A stretch of 40,592 bases of DNA from an uncultured Lachnospiraceae bacterium (GCA_910584585.1 CAJUBP010000046.1:1-40592), one strand, 5' to 3'. Shown: positions 18,294 through 26,224, counted from the stretch's first letter. Notes: generated from the letters alone by a model not told the origin. A program made the numbers and translations.

Positions 18294-20591
18294 TTATTCA
18301 CTTTGAGGCGCCTCCGTCCCTTCCGGCATAGCCTCCGGCACGCCCTCTGACGGATATTCGGGGCCTCCCGGTTCCGTCGGAACCGTATCGCCCTCAGAGG
18401 GAGTTTCTCCTGGATTCCCTGTATCTTCCGGGGATGTTCCTTCAGGATTTCCCGTGTCTCCCGGCGACGTTCCCTGGGGATTTTCTGCCCCCTCCGGGGT
18501 TCCCTGGGGATTTTCCCCGCCTTCCGCAGTTTCCTGGGGATTGCCTTCTCCTTCCGGAGTTTCCTGGGGACTTTCCTCACCTTCCGGGGTTCCCTGAGGA
18601 TTTCCTGCTCCTTCCGGGGTTCCCTGGGGATTTTCTGCTCCGTTCCCTTCGGAATCCGGATCTTCCGCTTCTCCCTGGGGATTGTCAGGATCTCCTTCCA
18701 CTTCCTCATCCTGGAATACATTCATATAAGGAAGAATCTCTGTAAATATTTCTTTTGCCAGTTCTGTGGCAAGACTGCTGCTCTGTTGATCTACCGGAAC
18801 ATTTGCCTCGTCAATTACCACATAGACCAGAACCTCAGGATTCTCCACCGGCGCAAAACCGATAAAGGACACCACATATTTCTTGTCGTCCCGGTTCCCT
18901 TTCTGAGCTGTTCCGGTCTTTCCGCCCATAGAATACCCTTCCACCTTGGCGCTTTTTCCGGTTCCCTCAGAAACGGTGCTGTAAAGGTACTGTTTTACCG
19001 TATCGCTGGTCTGCCGGGAAACAGTCTGTTTCAAGACTACCGGTTCCACAGTCTGTACCGTATTTCCATTGTCGTCCACAATTTTTTTCACAAGATGCGG
19101 CTGATAATAATATCCTCCGTTAATCAGGGAAGAAAAGGCCGACGCAAGCTGGACTGCCGTTACATTAAAATTCTGTCCGAAAGAATTGGTAGCCAGAGAG
19201 GTGGCGTTGGTATTTCCCACCGTATAAATCAAACTGTCGGTTCTGGCTTCCCCGGGCAGATCGATATTTGTCTTTAGACCGAAATTAAAAATATTCTGAT
19301 ATTTATAGAAATCTTCTTTCCCGATATCTTCCGCCATATGCATCATTGCGTCATTGCAGGAATTCATTAAGGATTGTTCCATCGTCTGAGGTCCATGACC
19401 GGAACGCTGGACACACCGGATATCGTGGCCGCCGATCTTCTCAATGCCGTCACAGTCATACCACTCCCTGGTCTTTCCAGTCTCTAATGCCGTCGCCACA
19501 GTAAAGGGCTTTGCGGTGGAACCTGGCTCATAGGTATAAGTGATACAATAATTCTGCCAGATTTCATTCAGCTTATCCAATTTCTCTTCTTCGCTGAAAG
19601 AATTGATCTCTTCTTCGGAATAATACAGGGATAACTCCCTGGGATTGTTCAGATCATACACAAGGCTGTCCGACATGGCGTAAATCTCACCGTTTTGAGG
19701 ATTCATCACAACTACCCCAGTCTGCTTGCTTCCCGGCCCTTCTGTGACACCGTCCCGGTATTTTTCCTGAAAAGCCGCAATCTTCTCCTGGACTATCTTC
19801 TGTATATTCAAATCCAGGGTAGTTACCAGCGTATAACCGTTTATGGGTTCTTTGATGGTCTTCTCAAAATTGTTATCGGAATTCAAAAAGCCATATTGCC
19901 GGCCGTTGACGCCGTTTAAAACATCATTATAATAATCCTCTAACCCGCCGATTCCTTCATTTCCCGAAGTAGTGAAACCCAGAACCTTGCTTGCAAGCGC
20001 GCCGTAAGGGTACTCCCTCTGATATTCCTTCTCAAACCACACGCCCTGCACATTGGGATTTACCTTTTTTCCCTTCTTATTTACCTTATTCACTAACTCC
20101 TGAAATTCTTTAATTTCTTTATAATACAGCTTTTTGCGCAAAACAAAATAACGACTGTCCGCTTTCTCCGTCAGAGCAGCCATTACCTCTTCTTCCGTAA
20201 CATCCGGGAAACATTTGGTCAGCGCAGCAATGGTAGGTTCTACGTATTTCTTTACCTTTGTTTTCGTTTCCCTGTCATAAAATTCTTCATTCAGCAGCTT
20301 ACAGTCCAGTATTACGTTATATACATCTACACTGTTTGCCAATATAGTTCCTCTGGAATCCAGAATCTCTCCCCGCTGAAAGGGAATGCTCTGGCTTTCA
20401 TATCCCTGCTGGCTCAGCACCTGCTTCTCGTATTCATCGCCTTTGACCTGCTCAATATAAACCAGCCTTCCCACCAGGCCGCCCAGCATGGCCATAATAA
20501 ACGACACCATTACCAGCAGCTTCTTCTTCATTCTTCTGGAAAACTTTAAGGGTTCTTTCTTTTTTTTCGGTCTTCTCTTTTTCGTTGCCAA
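18294..20591 (-). CDS. Class B penicillin-binding protein, likely septal FtsI/PbpB, with a repetitive C-terminal tail
   Basis: A bitopic transpeptidase of 765 residues that cross-links peptidoglycan, probably the FtsW partner since it directly follows ftsL. A basic N-terminus precedes a membrane segment (about 24-46). The active-site motifs are complete: S358-T-A-K361 in EPGSTAKP, S411-C-N and K558-T-G. After about residue 635 the protein becomes a low-complexity extracellular tail of ENPQGTPEG-like decapeptides rich in G, P, E and N, where other species carry PASTA domains. The start is a TTG at 20591 with GAAGGTA upstream; I see no in-frame ATG that would suit. Confidence 0.92.
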   Translation of the reverse strand: MATKKRRPKKKKEPLKFSRRMKKKLLVMVSFIMAMLGGLVGRLVYIEQVKGDEYEKQVLSQQGYESQSIPFQRGEILDSRGTILANSVDVYNVILDCKLLNEEFYDRETKTKVKKYVEPTIAALTKCFPDVTEEEVMAALTEKADSRYFVLRKKLYYKEIKEFQELVNKVNKKGKKVNPNVQGVWFEKEYQREYPYGALASKVLGFTTSGNEGIGGLEDYYNDVLNGVNGRQYGFLNSDNNFEKTIKEPINGYTLVTTLDLNIQKIVQEKIAAFQEKYRDGVTEGPGSKQTGVVVMNPQNGEIYAMSDSLVYDLNNPRELSLYYSEEEINSFSEEEKLDKLNEIWQNYCITYTYEPGSTAKPFTVATALETGKTREWYDCDGIEKIGGHDIRCVQRSGHGPQTMEQSLMNSCNDAMMHMAEDIGKEDFYKYQNIFNFGLKTNIDLPGEARTDSLIYTVGNTNATSLATNSFGQNFNVTAVQLASAFSSLINGGYYYQPHLVKKIVDDNGNTVQTVEPVVLKQTVSRQTSDTVKQYLYSTVSEGTGKSAKVEGYSMGGKTGTAQKGNRDDKKYVVSFIGFAPVENPEVLVYVVIDEANVPVDQQSSSLATELAKEIFTEILPYMNVFQDEEVEGDPDNPQGEAEDPDSEGNGAENPQGTPEGAGNPQGTPEGEESPQETPEGEGNPQETAEGGENPQGTPEGAENPQGTSPGDTGNPEGTSPEDTGNPGETPSEGDTVPTEPGGPEYPSEGVPEAMPEGTEAPQSE
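18400..18660. repeat. Degenerate 30-bp tandem repeats encoding the PBP tail
   Basis: The + strand repeats a unit close to TTCCTGGGGATTTTCTGC plus CCCTTCCGGGG at a 30-bp period, about eight degenerate copies. On the minus strand it encodes the NPQGTPEG decapeptides of the upstream PBP. The period is a multiple of three, so copy changes keep the frame. Confidence 0.85.
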
Positions 20592-20606
20592 TCGTCATTA
20601 CCTTCT

Positions 20607-21134
20607 TTATTTTGCCGGAATATCCTGATATTGATTCATGTAATCGCTAGAATCCACTTCAAAATATATAATCTGATCTTTTCCTGGATAAACCATTCCT
20701 AATTCTCCTGTGGCTTTCTGCCGGATCGCTTCCAAATCCACAGAAGTGTCAATCCGCTTCTGCTCTGCGTCATTGTCTGTCTTAAGATCCAGAACTTCAC
20801 TCTTCAGCGACGCCACATGCTTGATTCTATTGGTAAGCTCTGACTGCAAAGTCAGGTAAACGCCGGTGACTCCAACCATCACTGTCATAGCGGCTGCCAG
20901 AAACAGCACATATCCGGGACTCATCTGAAGGGCCTTTTCCTGATTTCTTTTGGCTGCTGCCCGAAGCGCCCGCTTCCTCTCCCGCTGTTCCCTGTCTATC
21001 CTCTGTTTTTCTTTAAGCTCCCGATGGGTCTCTTCACTGCGCCGCACCGGTTCCGGCTGAAGTTTTCTTACTGTATTTCCTTCTATGTAATTTACAGTTT
21101 TCTCCTTACGCGCTGCATTCCCCTGCTGTCTCAC
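20607..21134 (-). CDS. ftsL: Septum formation protein FtsL/DivIC family
   Basis: A small bitopic divisome protein. After a charged, lysine/arginine-rich cytoplasmic part of about 85 residues it has one membrane segment (YVLFLAAAMTVMVGVTGVYL) and then a heptad-rich coiled coil (QSELTNRIKHVASLKSEV) that pairs with DivIC and FtsQ. The GTG at 21143 overlaps the AAGGAG site; the next in-frame GTG, at 21134, lies 8 bases beyond it and is preferred (175 residues). The position between rsmH and the septal PBP is the classical place for ftsL. Sequence conservation in this family is always weak. Confidence 0.85.
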   Translation of the reverse strand: MRQQGNAARKEKTVNYIEGNTVRKLQPEPVRRSEETHRELKEKQRIDREQRERKRALRAAAKRNQEKALQMSPGYVLFLAAAMTVMVGVTGVYLTLQSELTNRIKHVASLKSEVLDLKTDNDAEQKRIDTSVDLEAIRQKATGELGMVYPGKDQIIYFEVDSSDYMNQYQDIPAK

Positions 21135-21165
21135 TGCTTTCACTCCTTTTTTTATGCCTTACATC

Positions 21166-22104
21166 TTATGCCTTTTCGAATACTCTCAACTTCGCGCTTT
21201 TCGCTCGTGAATTATATTCTATTTCCTCTTCTGACGGCAGAACCGGCTTTCTTGTCACTGTTTTTCCCATGGACTTCTTCCCGCACACACAAACTGGAAA
21301 ATCCGGCGGGCAGGTGCATGGATGTTCACATTTCCGGAAAATATTTTTCACAATCCGGTCTTCCAGGGAATGGAAGGTAATCACACAAATTCTTCCTCCC
21401 GGCCGTAACAGCTCTGTCATATTTTCCAGAGAATCCTGTAAAACCTCCAGTTCGCCGTTCAGTTCAATCCGAACTGCCTGAAACGTACGCTTGGCCGGAT
21501 GTCCGCCATTCGTTCGCGCCTTTGCAGGAATCGCTCTTTTAATAATCTCTGTTAATTCTCCCGCTGTATTAATCTCCTTTTCCTCTCTTGCTTTTACGAT
21601 GTGTTTTGCAATGTTTTTCGCAAATTTATCTTCCCCGTAATCCCGGATGATCCGGTATAATTCCATTTCACTGTAAGTATTGATTAAGTCTTTGGCCGTA
21701 AGGCCCTGACGCTTGTCCATCCGCATATCCAGCGGCGCGTCCTCTATCCGATAAGTAAATCCCCGTTCAGGTTCATCCAGCTGATAAGAGGAAACCCCTA
21801 AATCCAGCAGTATTCCGTCCACCTGGCCAATGCCCAGTTCTGATAAAATTTTCGCCATCTGCCGGTAGTTGCTTCTGACAATCTCTGTCCTGTCTTCAAA
21901 CTCCGCCAGCCGTTCAGCCGCCGCTCTGACTGCGTCTTCGTCCTGATCGATGCCGATCAACTTCCCCTTGGGGGACAGGCGCCTGCAAATCTCTAAGGCA
22001 TGCCCGCCGCCGCCCAGAGTTCCATCCACGTATATGCCATCAGGGTTAATCTTCAGGTATTCCATTGTCTCTCTTAAAAGTACAGATTTGTGCCTGAATT
22101 CCAT
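21166..22104 (-). CDS. rsmH: 16S rRNA (cytosine-1402-N4)-methyltransferase RsmH
   Basis: RsmH (MraW) methylates N4 of C1402 in the ribosomal P site. The 312-residue protein begins HKSVLLRETMEYL and has the SAM-binding GTLGGGGHALEI, the LDLGVSSYQLD and DMRMD motifs, and the C-terminal ITFHSLEDRIVK, as in the family. The C-terminal part contains a cysteine cluster (CEHPCTCPPDFPVCVCG). The ATG at 22104 is preceded by AGGAAGG. Confidence 0.97.
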   Translation of the reverse strand: MEFRHKSVLLRETMEYLKINPDGIYVDGTLGGGGHALEICRRLSPKGKLIGIDQDEDAVRAAAERLAEFEDRTEIVRSNYRQMAKILSELGIGQVDGILLDLGVSSYQLDEPERGFTYRIEDAPLDMRMDKRQGLTAKDLINTYSEMELYRIIRDYGEDKFAKNIAKHIVKAREEKEINTAGELTEIIKRAIPAKARTNGGHPAKRTFQAVRIELNGELEVLQDSLENMTELLRPGGRICVITFHSLEDRIVKNIFRKCEHPCTCPPDFPVCVCGKKSMGKTVTRKPVLPSEEEIEYNSRAKSAKLRVFEKA

Positions 22105-22181
22105 AGGTTTCCTTCCTGTTTCTTCTTATTATTTCTCCTGTTTCGGCTCCTGCGCAAATCATCCGCCGCCCAAAGGCTGCA

Positions 22182-22613
22182 TCAAATTGTAAGTCCAAGG
22201 CTTGCCATGTGCTCCGCGATCTCTTCCACATCGTCGTATTCATTGGTATCCTGCCATCTGTCTTTACTCCAGATTTCGATATGGTTCACCACGCCGGCCA
22301 AAACCACTTCTTTCTCAATGCCGGCAAATTCCCTGAGGTTTGCCGGAAGCAGTACGCGCCCCTGTTTGTCCACTTCGCAGGTTGCTGCCCCTGCAAAGAA
22401 AAATCTCGCAAACTTACGGGCTTCTTTGGAGAATTGTGATACTTCTCTGAACTTGGTTTCCATAAGCTTCCACTCATCACCGGAATACACGAATAAGCAT
22501 CCATCCAGTCCCTTTGTCACAACAAATTCATCTCCCAGCAATTCTCTGAATTTGGATGGAACTATCAGTCTGCCCTTTGTATCAACTGTGTGATTGTATT
22601 CACCCATGAACAT
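22182..22613 (-). CDS. mraZ: Transcriptional regulator MraZ
   Basis: MraZ has two SpoVT/AbrB-like repeats and binds direct repeats upstream of its own gene to control the dcw operon. The 143-residue form starting MFMGEYNHTVDTKGRL at the ATG 22613 is the family standard; AAGGTG lies six bases upstream, while the GTG at 22622 overlaps that site. The second repeat carries DKQGRVLLPANLREFAGI. It is the first gene of the cluster, with candidate operator repeats just upstream. Confidence 0.96.
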   Translation of the reverse strand: MFMGEYNHTVDTKGRLIVPSKFRELLGDEFVVTKGLDGCLFVYSGDEWKLMETKFREVSQFSKEARKFARFFFAGAATCEVDKQGRVLLPANLREFAGIEKEVVLAGVVNHIEIWSKDRWQDTNEYDDVEEIAEHMASLGLTI

Positions 22614-22653
22614 AGACATCACCTTCCGCCAGAAAGGATAGGGCAGCTTACCT

Positions 22654-22670
22654 TGTGGGCATTGCCCACA
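22654..22670. repeat. Perfect palindrome in the mraZ leader
   Basis: TGTGGGC and GCCCACA flank a 3-base spacer. It contains one more GTGG core of the type repeated just upstream, on both strands, but has no T tract, so it is not a terminator. It may be an additional MraZ site or a leader hairpin. Confidence 0.6.
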
Positions 22671-22677
22671 TTATGTT

Positions 22678-22722
22678 CCACTTTTTCACCACTTACCACC
22701 CTTTTCTACCACTTCTCTCCAC
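22678..22722 (-). promoter_or_regulatory. MraZ-box-like direct repeats
   Basis: On the minus strand five GTGG cores, mostly within AAGTGG, occur at + positions 22719-22722, 22709-22712, 22696-22699, 22689-22692 and 22678-22681, spaced 7 to 13 bases apart. MraZ is known to bind clustered short direct repeats with TGGG or GTGG cores immediately upstream of mraZ. Their place just after the candidate -10 suits repression of the dcw operon. Confidence 0.7.
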
Positions 22723-22724
22723 TT

Positions 22725-22752
22725 TTATTACATTCTAGCTTATCATTCTCAA
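22725..22752 (-). promoter_or_regulatory. Candidate dcw operon promoter
   Basis: The minus strand reads TTGAGA (22752-22747), a 16-bp spacer and TAATAA (22730-22725). The MraZ-like repeats begin within three bases of the -10. It is the only reasonable promoter between the preceding repeat element and mraZ, but the match is modest. Confidence 0.45.
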
Positions 22753-22850
22753 AAAAGCAATAGTAAATTTGTGAAATCCCCTGCGCTCCCCCCTGCATTC
22801 CAAACAGTAAATTCCTCTGAAACCCCCTGTTTTTCAGCGTTTGAGCATAA

Positions 22851-22955
22851 AAAAGAAGGCTGCCGGAAAATAAATATTTTTCCACAATATATATTGCAAT
22901 TACAAAAATTACAACCATATATTGTGGATAAACTTCATTTTCCGACAGCCTTTTT
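22851..22955. repeat. Palindromic element A (GGCTGCCGGAAAAT / CCACAATATAT family)
   Basis: An imperfect inverted repeat of about 105 bases. The arms share AAGGCTG[CT]CGGAAAAT at the ends and CCACAATATAT further in, around an A+T-rich centre. A diverged copy lies at 29955-30056. A run of T residues flanks each end of this copy, so it may also serve as a bidirectional terminator between the chemoreceptor gene and mraZ. It carries no open frame. Confidence 0.85.
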
Positions 22956-23060
22956 CGCTGTTATGGGTTAAGCCCCCACTTTCAGTGTCAAGCAAACATT
23001 TGTTTCGGAATGGAGAAACACCCCGCTTCGCGCCATCCTTCCATATGCTCTGCTGTGAAG

Positions 23061-23082
23061 ATGAATTTTAAGACACGCTCTA
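23061..23082. repeat. Half copy of the AGAGCGTGTCTTAAAATT repeat at the chemoreceptor stop codon
   Basis: These 22 bases match one arm, plus four loop bases, of the perfect palindrome at 29857-29905. The match begins inside the stop codon of the chemoreceptor gene, so the TAG of the gene is part of the repeat. Confidence 0.8.
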
Positions 23083-24438
23083 AGCTTCCGCAATCCTAAT
23101 CATCTTCTCCATATCTGATATCAACTCCCTGGAATATTCCTCTGCTGCCCGGCACACCTGTTCCGCCTTGGCGTAATCTTCCTCAAACAATGCATTGATT
23201 GCGTCCGAACCAAATCCATGGAACTTCTGATGTTTCTCAGCCAATCCATCCCAAATCTCACGGATTCCCGGAATCTCCGGCGTGATGGAGTAATAAAAAT
23301 GCCCGAATCCGCATTTGGTAGAATCCAGCTGCAGCGGTACAATCACCCGCTCCCTGACCATTTTCTCCAAATTCTTAATCCAGCTGCGGTGCGCATTGAT
23401 GGCATTCTGCACATATCTGCAGAATTCCACGTTTTTCATATGGAAAAAGCTGTCACCGGACATCTTCCCCATCTGTTTCACTGCTGAATCCAAGGTTCCC
23501 TCAATCTCTACCACCGGCTCTGTGGCTTTCATCAGCTCATTGCCGATTTCACGCATAAAATCTGTGCTGTTTCTCAGCTGATTCTCCATCTCTGCCATAG
23601 TGCTGCTGATCTCTTCACTGACTGCCGCAAGAGAGGTGACAGATTCGCTGACCTTCGACACATGTCTCTGATTTTCGTCATTCAGCTCCCATACATTCCC
23701 AATCTTTTCAGTCATCGTCCCGAGAGCTTCTATGGTATTCGTGGTGCTCCCGGCGCTCTTCTGGGACGCTCCCCGGATTCCTTCCACAAACTCTCCCATA
23801 TCGCCGGTCAGCTTCTGGGTCTGTTCCGCCAAAGCCCGGATCTCATCTGCCACTACGGCAAATCCCCGGCCTGCCTTTCCCGCTCTTGCCGCCTCAATGG
23901 ACGCATTCAAGGCAAGAAGGTTGGTCTGCATGGAAATAGATTCTATCCCAGCAATCACCTCATTCATATTATTAATCACTTCCAGCAGTTCATCCATATC
24001 CTTGCGCATCTCTTTGGATACTTCAATGGCCTGAGCGGAAAGATCCCGAATGAAGGTAAGTTCCTGCTGCCCTTTCTCTATCTTCTGATAGACCTCTTCT
24101 GTCTCTTCCGACACCCGGATAATCGTATTGGTCAGCTGTTCCAGGGAATTATTTCCTTCCAACTCCGAATGTTCTCCGGAAGCTCCGAAAATTACCTCTG
24201 TCGCTTTCGCCACATTATGGGATATTTCAAGAATCTTATCTGTTTCATGCTGTACCGTTAAGTCCAGAGAACTGATCTGCATCACGGCCTTAATGTTCTT
24301 CTCAAGAATTTCCGCAAATTGATCTCTGTTATGTAACAACCGCTGATACATACTGCTTAACTCCGGTTCCCCCGCGTAATTGTCATCCCTCAGCTCTGAA
24401 ATTGATTTCACCAATCTCTTTGTTTTTCCAAGTCCCAT
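23080..24438 (-). CDS. Soluble methyl-accepting chemotaxis protein with a C-terminal CZB zinc-binding domain
   Basis: A 452-residue cytoplasmic chemoreceptor-like protein without membrane segments. The signalling hairpin tip lies at about 166-208 (ESISMQTNLLALNASIEA, then GRGFAVVADEIRALAEQT), the region that contacts CheA/CheW. Methylation-type helices flank it. The C-terminus is a chemoreceptor zinc-binding (CZB) domain with the signature ligands H350, C376 in KCGFGHFYY, H403 and H407. CZB domains sense zinc or oxidants such as hypochlorous acid in other bacteria. The ATG at 24438 follows GAGGG. It is monocistronic here, with no chemotaxis genes nearby. Confidence 0.92.
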   Translation of the reverse strand: MGLGKTKRLVKSISELRDDNYAGEPELSSMYQRLLHNRDQFAEILEKNIKAVMQISSLDLTVQHETDKILEISHNVAKATEVIFGASGEHSELEGNNSLEQLTNTIIRVSEETEEVYQKIEKGQQELTFIRDLSAQAIEVSKEMRKDMDELLEVINNMNEVIAGIESISMQTNLLALNASIEAARAGKAGRGFAVVADEIRALAEQTQKLTGDMGEFVEGIRGASQKSAGSTTNTIEALGTMTEKIGNVWELNDENQRHVSKVSESVTSLAAVSEEISSTMAEMENQLRNSTDFMREIGNELMKATEPVVEIEGTLDSAVKQMGKMSGDSFFHMKNVEFCRYVQNAINAHRSWIKNLEKMVRERVIVPLQLDSTKCGFGHFYYSITPEIPGIREIWDGLAEKHQKFHGFGSDAINALFEEDYAKAEQVCRAAEEYSRELISDMEKMIRIAEA

Positions 24439-24676
24439 ATCATGCCCTCGTTTTCTGAAATAATATCACTTCTTACAAGATGGTATTCACTTTATATTCT
24501 TTATCATATACTGCCAAATGTCAATATTTTTTTAATATTTTTTCACAGAAAGACAGAGCCAAGTTCCGTTTCATCCCATCTCATGAAATTTCCCTCAGCT
24601 CTGTTTTCTCCCCTTGGAAGCGCCTATGGCCAATCAGCGCTCCCTATTCTGTTGTTGCTTCGCCCAGCCGCTCTCT

Positions 24677-24838
24677 CTACAGCTGAACTTCCTCTTTGCA
24701 TTGCATGTAGGTTTCAATCAGTTTGTCCAACTGGAGACTCATTTGATAACACTCCGGTGTCCAGATGTTCTTTCCTGCCTCCACATCCAATGCTTTCCGT
24801 TTAATTTCAATCTCTCTCACCAGCTCTGACATATTCAT
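24677..24838 (-). CDS. Spo0E-like aspartyl-phosphate phosphatase (sporulation regulator)
   Basis: A 53-residue protein reading MNMSELVREIEIKRKALD onward, with SLQLDKLIETYM near the C-terminus. The Spo0E family is made of such short two-helix proteins whose SxxxD motif (here S-L-Q-L-D) acts on phosphorylated Spo0A. AAGGAG lies six bases before the ATG at 24838. A promoter and two exact Spo0A boxes lie upstream, which strongly supports a role in the sporulation phosphorelay: it would remove phosphate from Spo0A and delay sporulation. Confidence 0.85.
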   Translation of the reverse strand: MNMSELVREIEIKRKALDVEAGKNIWTPECYQMSLQLDKLIETYMQCKEEVQL

Positions 24839-24867
24839 CTTATGCTCCTTTTTCTCCCCTCTTCCTT

Positions 24868-24896
24868 ATTGTATAATCTTTGGGAAAAAAAAGCAA
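24868..24896 (-). promoter_or_regulatory. Promoter of the Spo0E-like gene
   Basis: The minus strand reads TTGCTT (24896-24891), a 17-bp spacer with a run of T residues, and TACAAT (24873-24868). The predicted start of transcription is near 24861, about 23 bases before the coding start. Confidence 0.65.
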
Positions 24897-24925
24897 ACGA
24901 AAATCGCCATTTTTTTACAGGACAT

Positions 24926-24952
24926 TTCGACATAAAACACTTTTTTTCGACA
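24926..24952 (-). promoter_or_regulatory. Two exact Spo0A boxes (TGTCGAA), 20 bp apart
   Basis: On the minus strand TTTGTCGAAA (core 24952-24946) and TATGTCGAAA (core 24932-24926) both contain the full 0A-box core TGTCGAA. They are spaced exactly 20 bp, two helical turns, and lie 30 to 56 bases upstream of the -35 of the Spo0E-like gene. That position favours activation by Spo0A-P. Confidence 0.8.
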
Positions 24953-24965
24953 AATTCCTTTTTTA

Positions 24966-25568
24966 CTAACTTGCCGCAGCCAAAGTCTGAGGCTCGGAAT
25001 CCCTTTTAATCAGCCGGATTACCGCTACAACCACCTGATGGCACAATGTCACAATATGTCGACAGTCGTCTTCGACAGAATTCTTCAATTTCACATAAGT
25101 TTCGTGAGCTTTCCTGATAAAATTACAAATATCTGCCGTACTGTTTAAACCTGTCACCGAATGACGGACCCACGCACTGTTTCTCTCCGCCTCGCCGCTG
25201 TCGATATATTCCTTCAGCCCGCGCTTTAGCTGTTCTTCATAAATACAGTGATCTTTTAAATTCCCCGGATAATGGGGATTGTGGGGAAAGGTGAAATAGT
25301 CTGCTATGTAATGAATCACTTCTCCCAAATTGCGGTAAAACACTCTCATATTGATCTGGGAATTTTTCTGGCGCTCCACCAGTTCCTCCAATTCATGCTG
25401 CACCTTCGGGAATGTCCCTTCCATTTCATGTTTCACGGTAATAAATGAGGGCTTGCAGTCTGGAAGGATGCTTCCTAAATAAAATGCTTTTTTATGCTTT
25501 TCCAGCTCCTGCTCCCCTAAACTGTCTACAATATATTTTGCCAATGAAATATGAGATTTCTTTCTCAA
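24966..25568 (-). CDS. Zinc-dependent phospholipase C family protein
   Basis: A 200-residue protein of the zinc-dependent phospholipase C/S1-P1 nuclease-like fold family. It shows the histidine pattern SHISLAKYIV, FYLGSILPDCKP, then HYIADYFTFPHN and a later acidic helix, which supply metal ligands in this fold. Unlike secreted alpha-toxin-type enzymes it has no signal peptide, so it is probably cytoplasmic and its substrate is unknown. The start is a TTG at 25568 with GGAGG six bases upstream. It stands alone between two regulatory spacers. Confidence 0.8.
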   Translation of the reverse strand: MRKKSHISLAKYIVDSLGEQELEKHKKAFYLGSILPDCKPSFITVKHEMEGTFPKVQHELEELVERQKNSQINMRVFYRNLGEVIHYIADYFTFPHNPHYPGNLKDHCIYEEQLKRGLKEYIDSGEAERNSAWVRHSVTGLNSTADICNFIRKAHETYVKLKNSVEDDCRHIVTLCHQVVVAVIRLIKRDSEPQTLAAAS

Positions 25569-25705
25569 TGTAATCCTCCATATGCCTGCGTGACACAGCC
25601 AAAATAGGCAACTTTTATTCAGGCTGCAGTCCGGGCGTCTGTGCTTCCTCCTGGAGCGCGTTTGAAACTTGCTCTAAAATATACGCAAGGTTCCCTTATG
25701 TGCGC

Positions 25706-25760
25706 AAAAAAACAGGAAGAAGAATCTAATCAACGCTACAGTTCCATTCTACTTCCTGTT
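25706..25760 (-). terminator. Rho-independent terminator downstream of the DUF1540 gene
   Basis: On the minus strand AACAGGAAGTAGAAT pairs with ATTCTTCTTCCTGTT, with one mismatch, over a 20-base loop and is followed by seven T residues (25712-25706). It lies about 120 bases past the DUF1540 stop. Confidence 0.8.
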
Positions 25761-25877
25761 TTCTCATATTACAAGTATTTTTTTTAAATTCACATATTTT
25801 TCTTAAATTTTGACAAATTTTGACATTTGAAACCGTTCGCTTCCAAACAGCCGGCAGGCTCTGAACTCTATTTTTGC

Positions 25878-26195
25878 TTATTTGCAGTGGCAGTCAAAGC
25901 TTGCGCATTCTGTTTCCCCGCAGCTGCATGCGTTGCTTCCGGCAATTCCGATTTCATTGGCGCTGCATTTGCAGTTATCGTTAAATCCGCAATTGGTCGC
26001 ATGGCATCTTACATCTGTTTCTTCGCTTGCATGTCCTACAGAATTTGTCATTGTCCCGGTTCTTTCCCGAAAACTTTCACAGCAGGTCTCATTGGGCTTA
26101 GAAGCGTCATGGCCGCCGATGGTAATATCCTCCTTGGCGCAAAGATGCTCCTCATTGTACATACAGTTTCTCACTGAACATTTTAACTGAGTCAT
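25878..26195 (-). CDS. Cysteine-rich protein with two DUF1540 domains
   Basis: A 105-residue protein with two repeats of the small DUF1540 domain. Each has about four cysteines in the pattern C-x(5)-C, CxxN-like, and a closing C-x-x-(C/E)-x-SF: LKCSVRNCMYN to CCESF, and VRCHATNCGFN to ECASF. The spacing suggests metal binding. The domain is widespread in Clostridia and often found as small stand-alone proteins; function unknown. The ATG at 26195 follows AAAGGAG. The gene has a 12-bp palindrome upstream and a terminator downstream. Confidence 0.85.
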   Translation of the reverse strand: MTQLKCSVRNCMYNEEHLCAKEDITIGGHDASKPNETCCESFRERTGTMTNSVGHASEETDVRCHATNCGFNDNCKCSANEIGIAGSNACSCGETECASFDCHCK

Positions 26196-26224
26196 TTTAA
26201 ATCTCCTTTCTTACCGCAACAATC

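Noticed and set aside
18143..18721. 192-residue arginine/proline/glutamate-rich minus-strand ORF
   Set aside because: It is an out-of-frame reading of the repetitive PBP tail.
24553..24604. ACAGAGC/GCTCTGT inverted repeat as a terminator of the Spo0E-like gene
   Set aside because: The 7-bp stem closes a long loop and no convincing T tract follows.
25653..25675. GAGC...GCTC hairpin as a third copy of the AGAGCGTGTCTT repeat
   Set aside because: Only about half of the arm matches and the stem has two internal mismatches.
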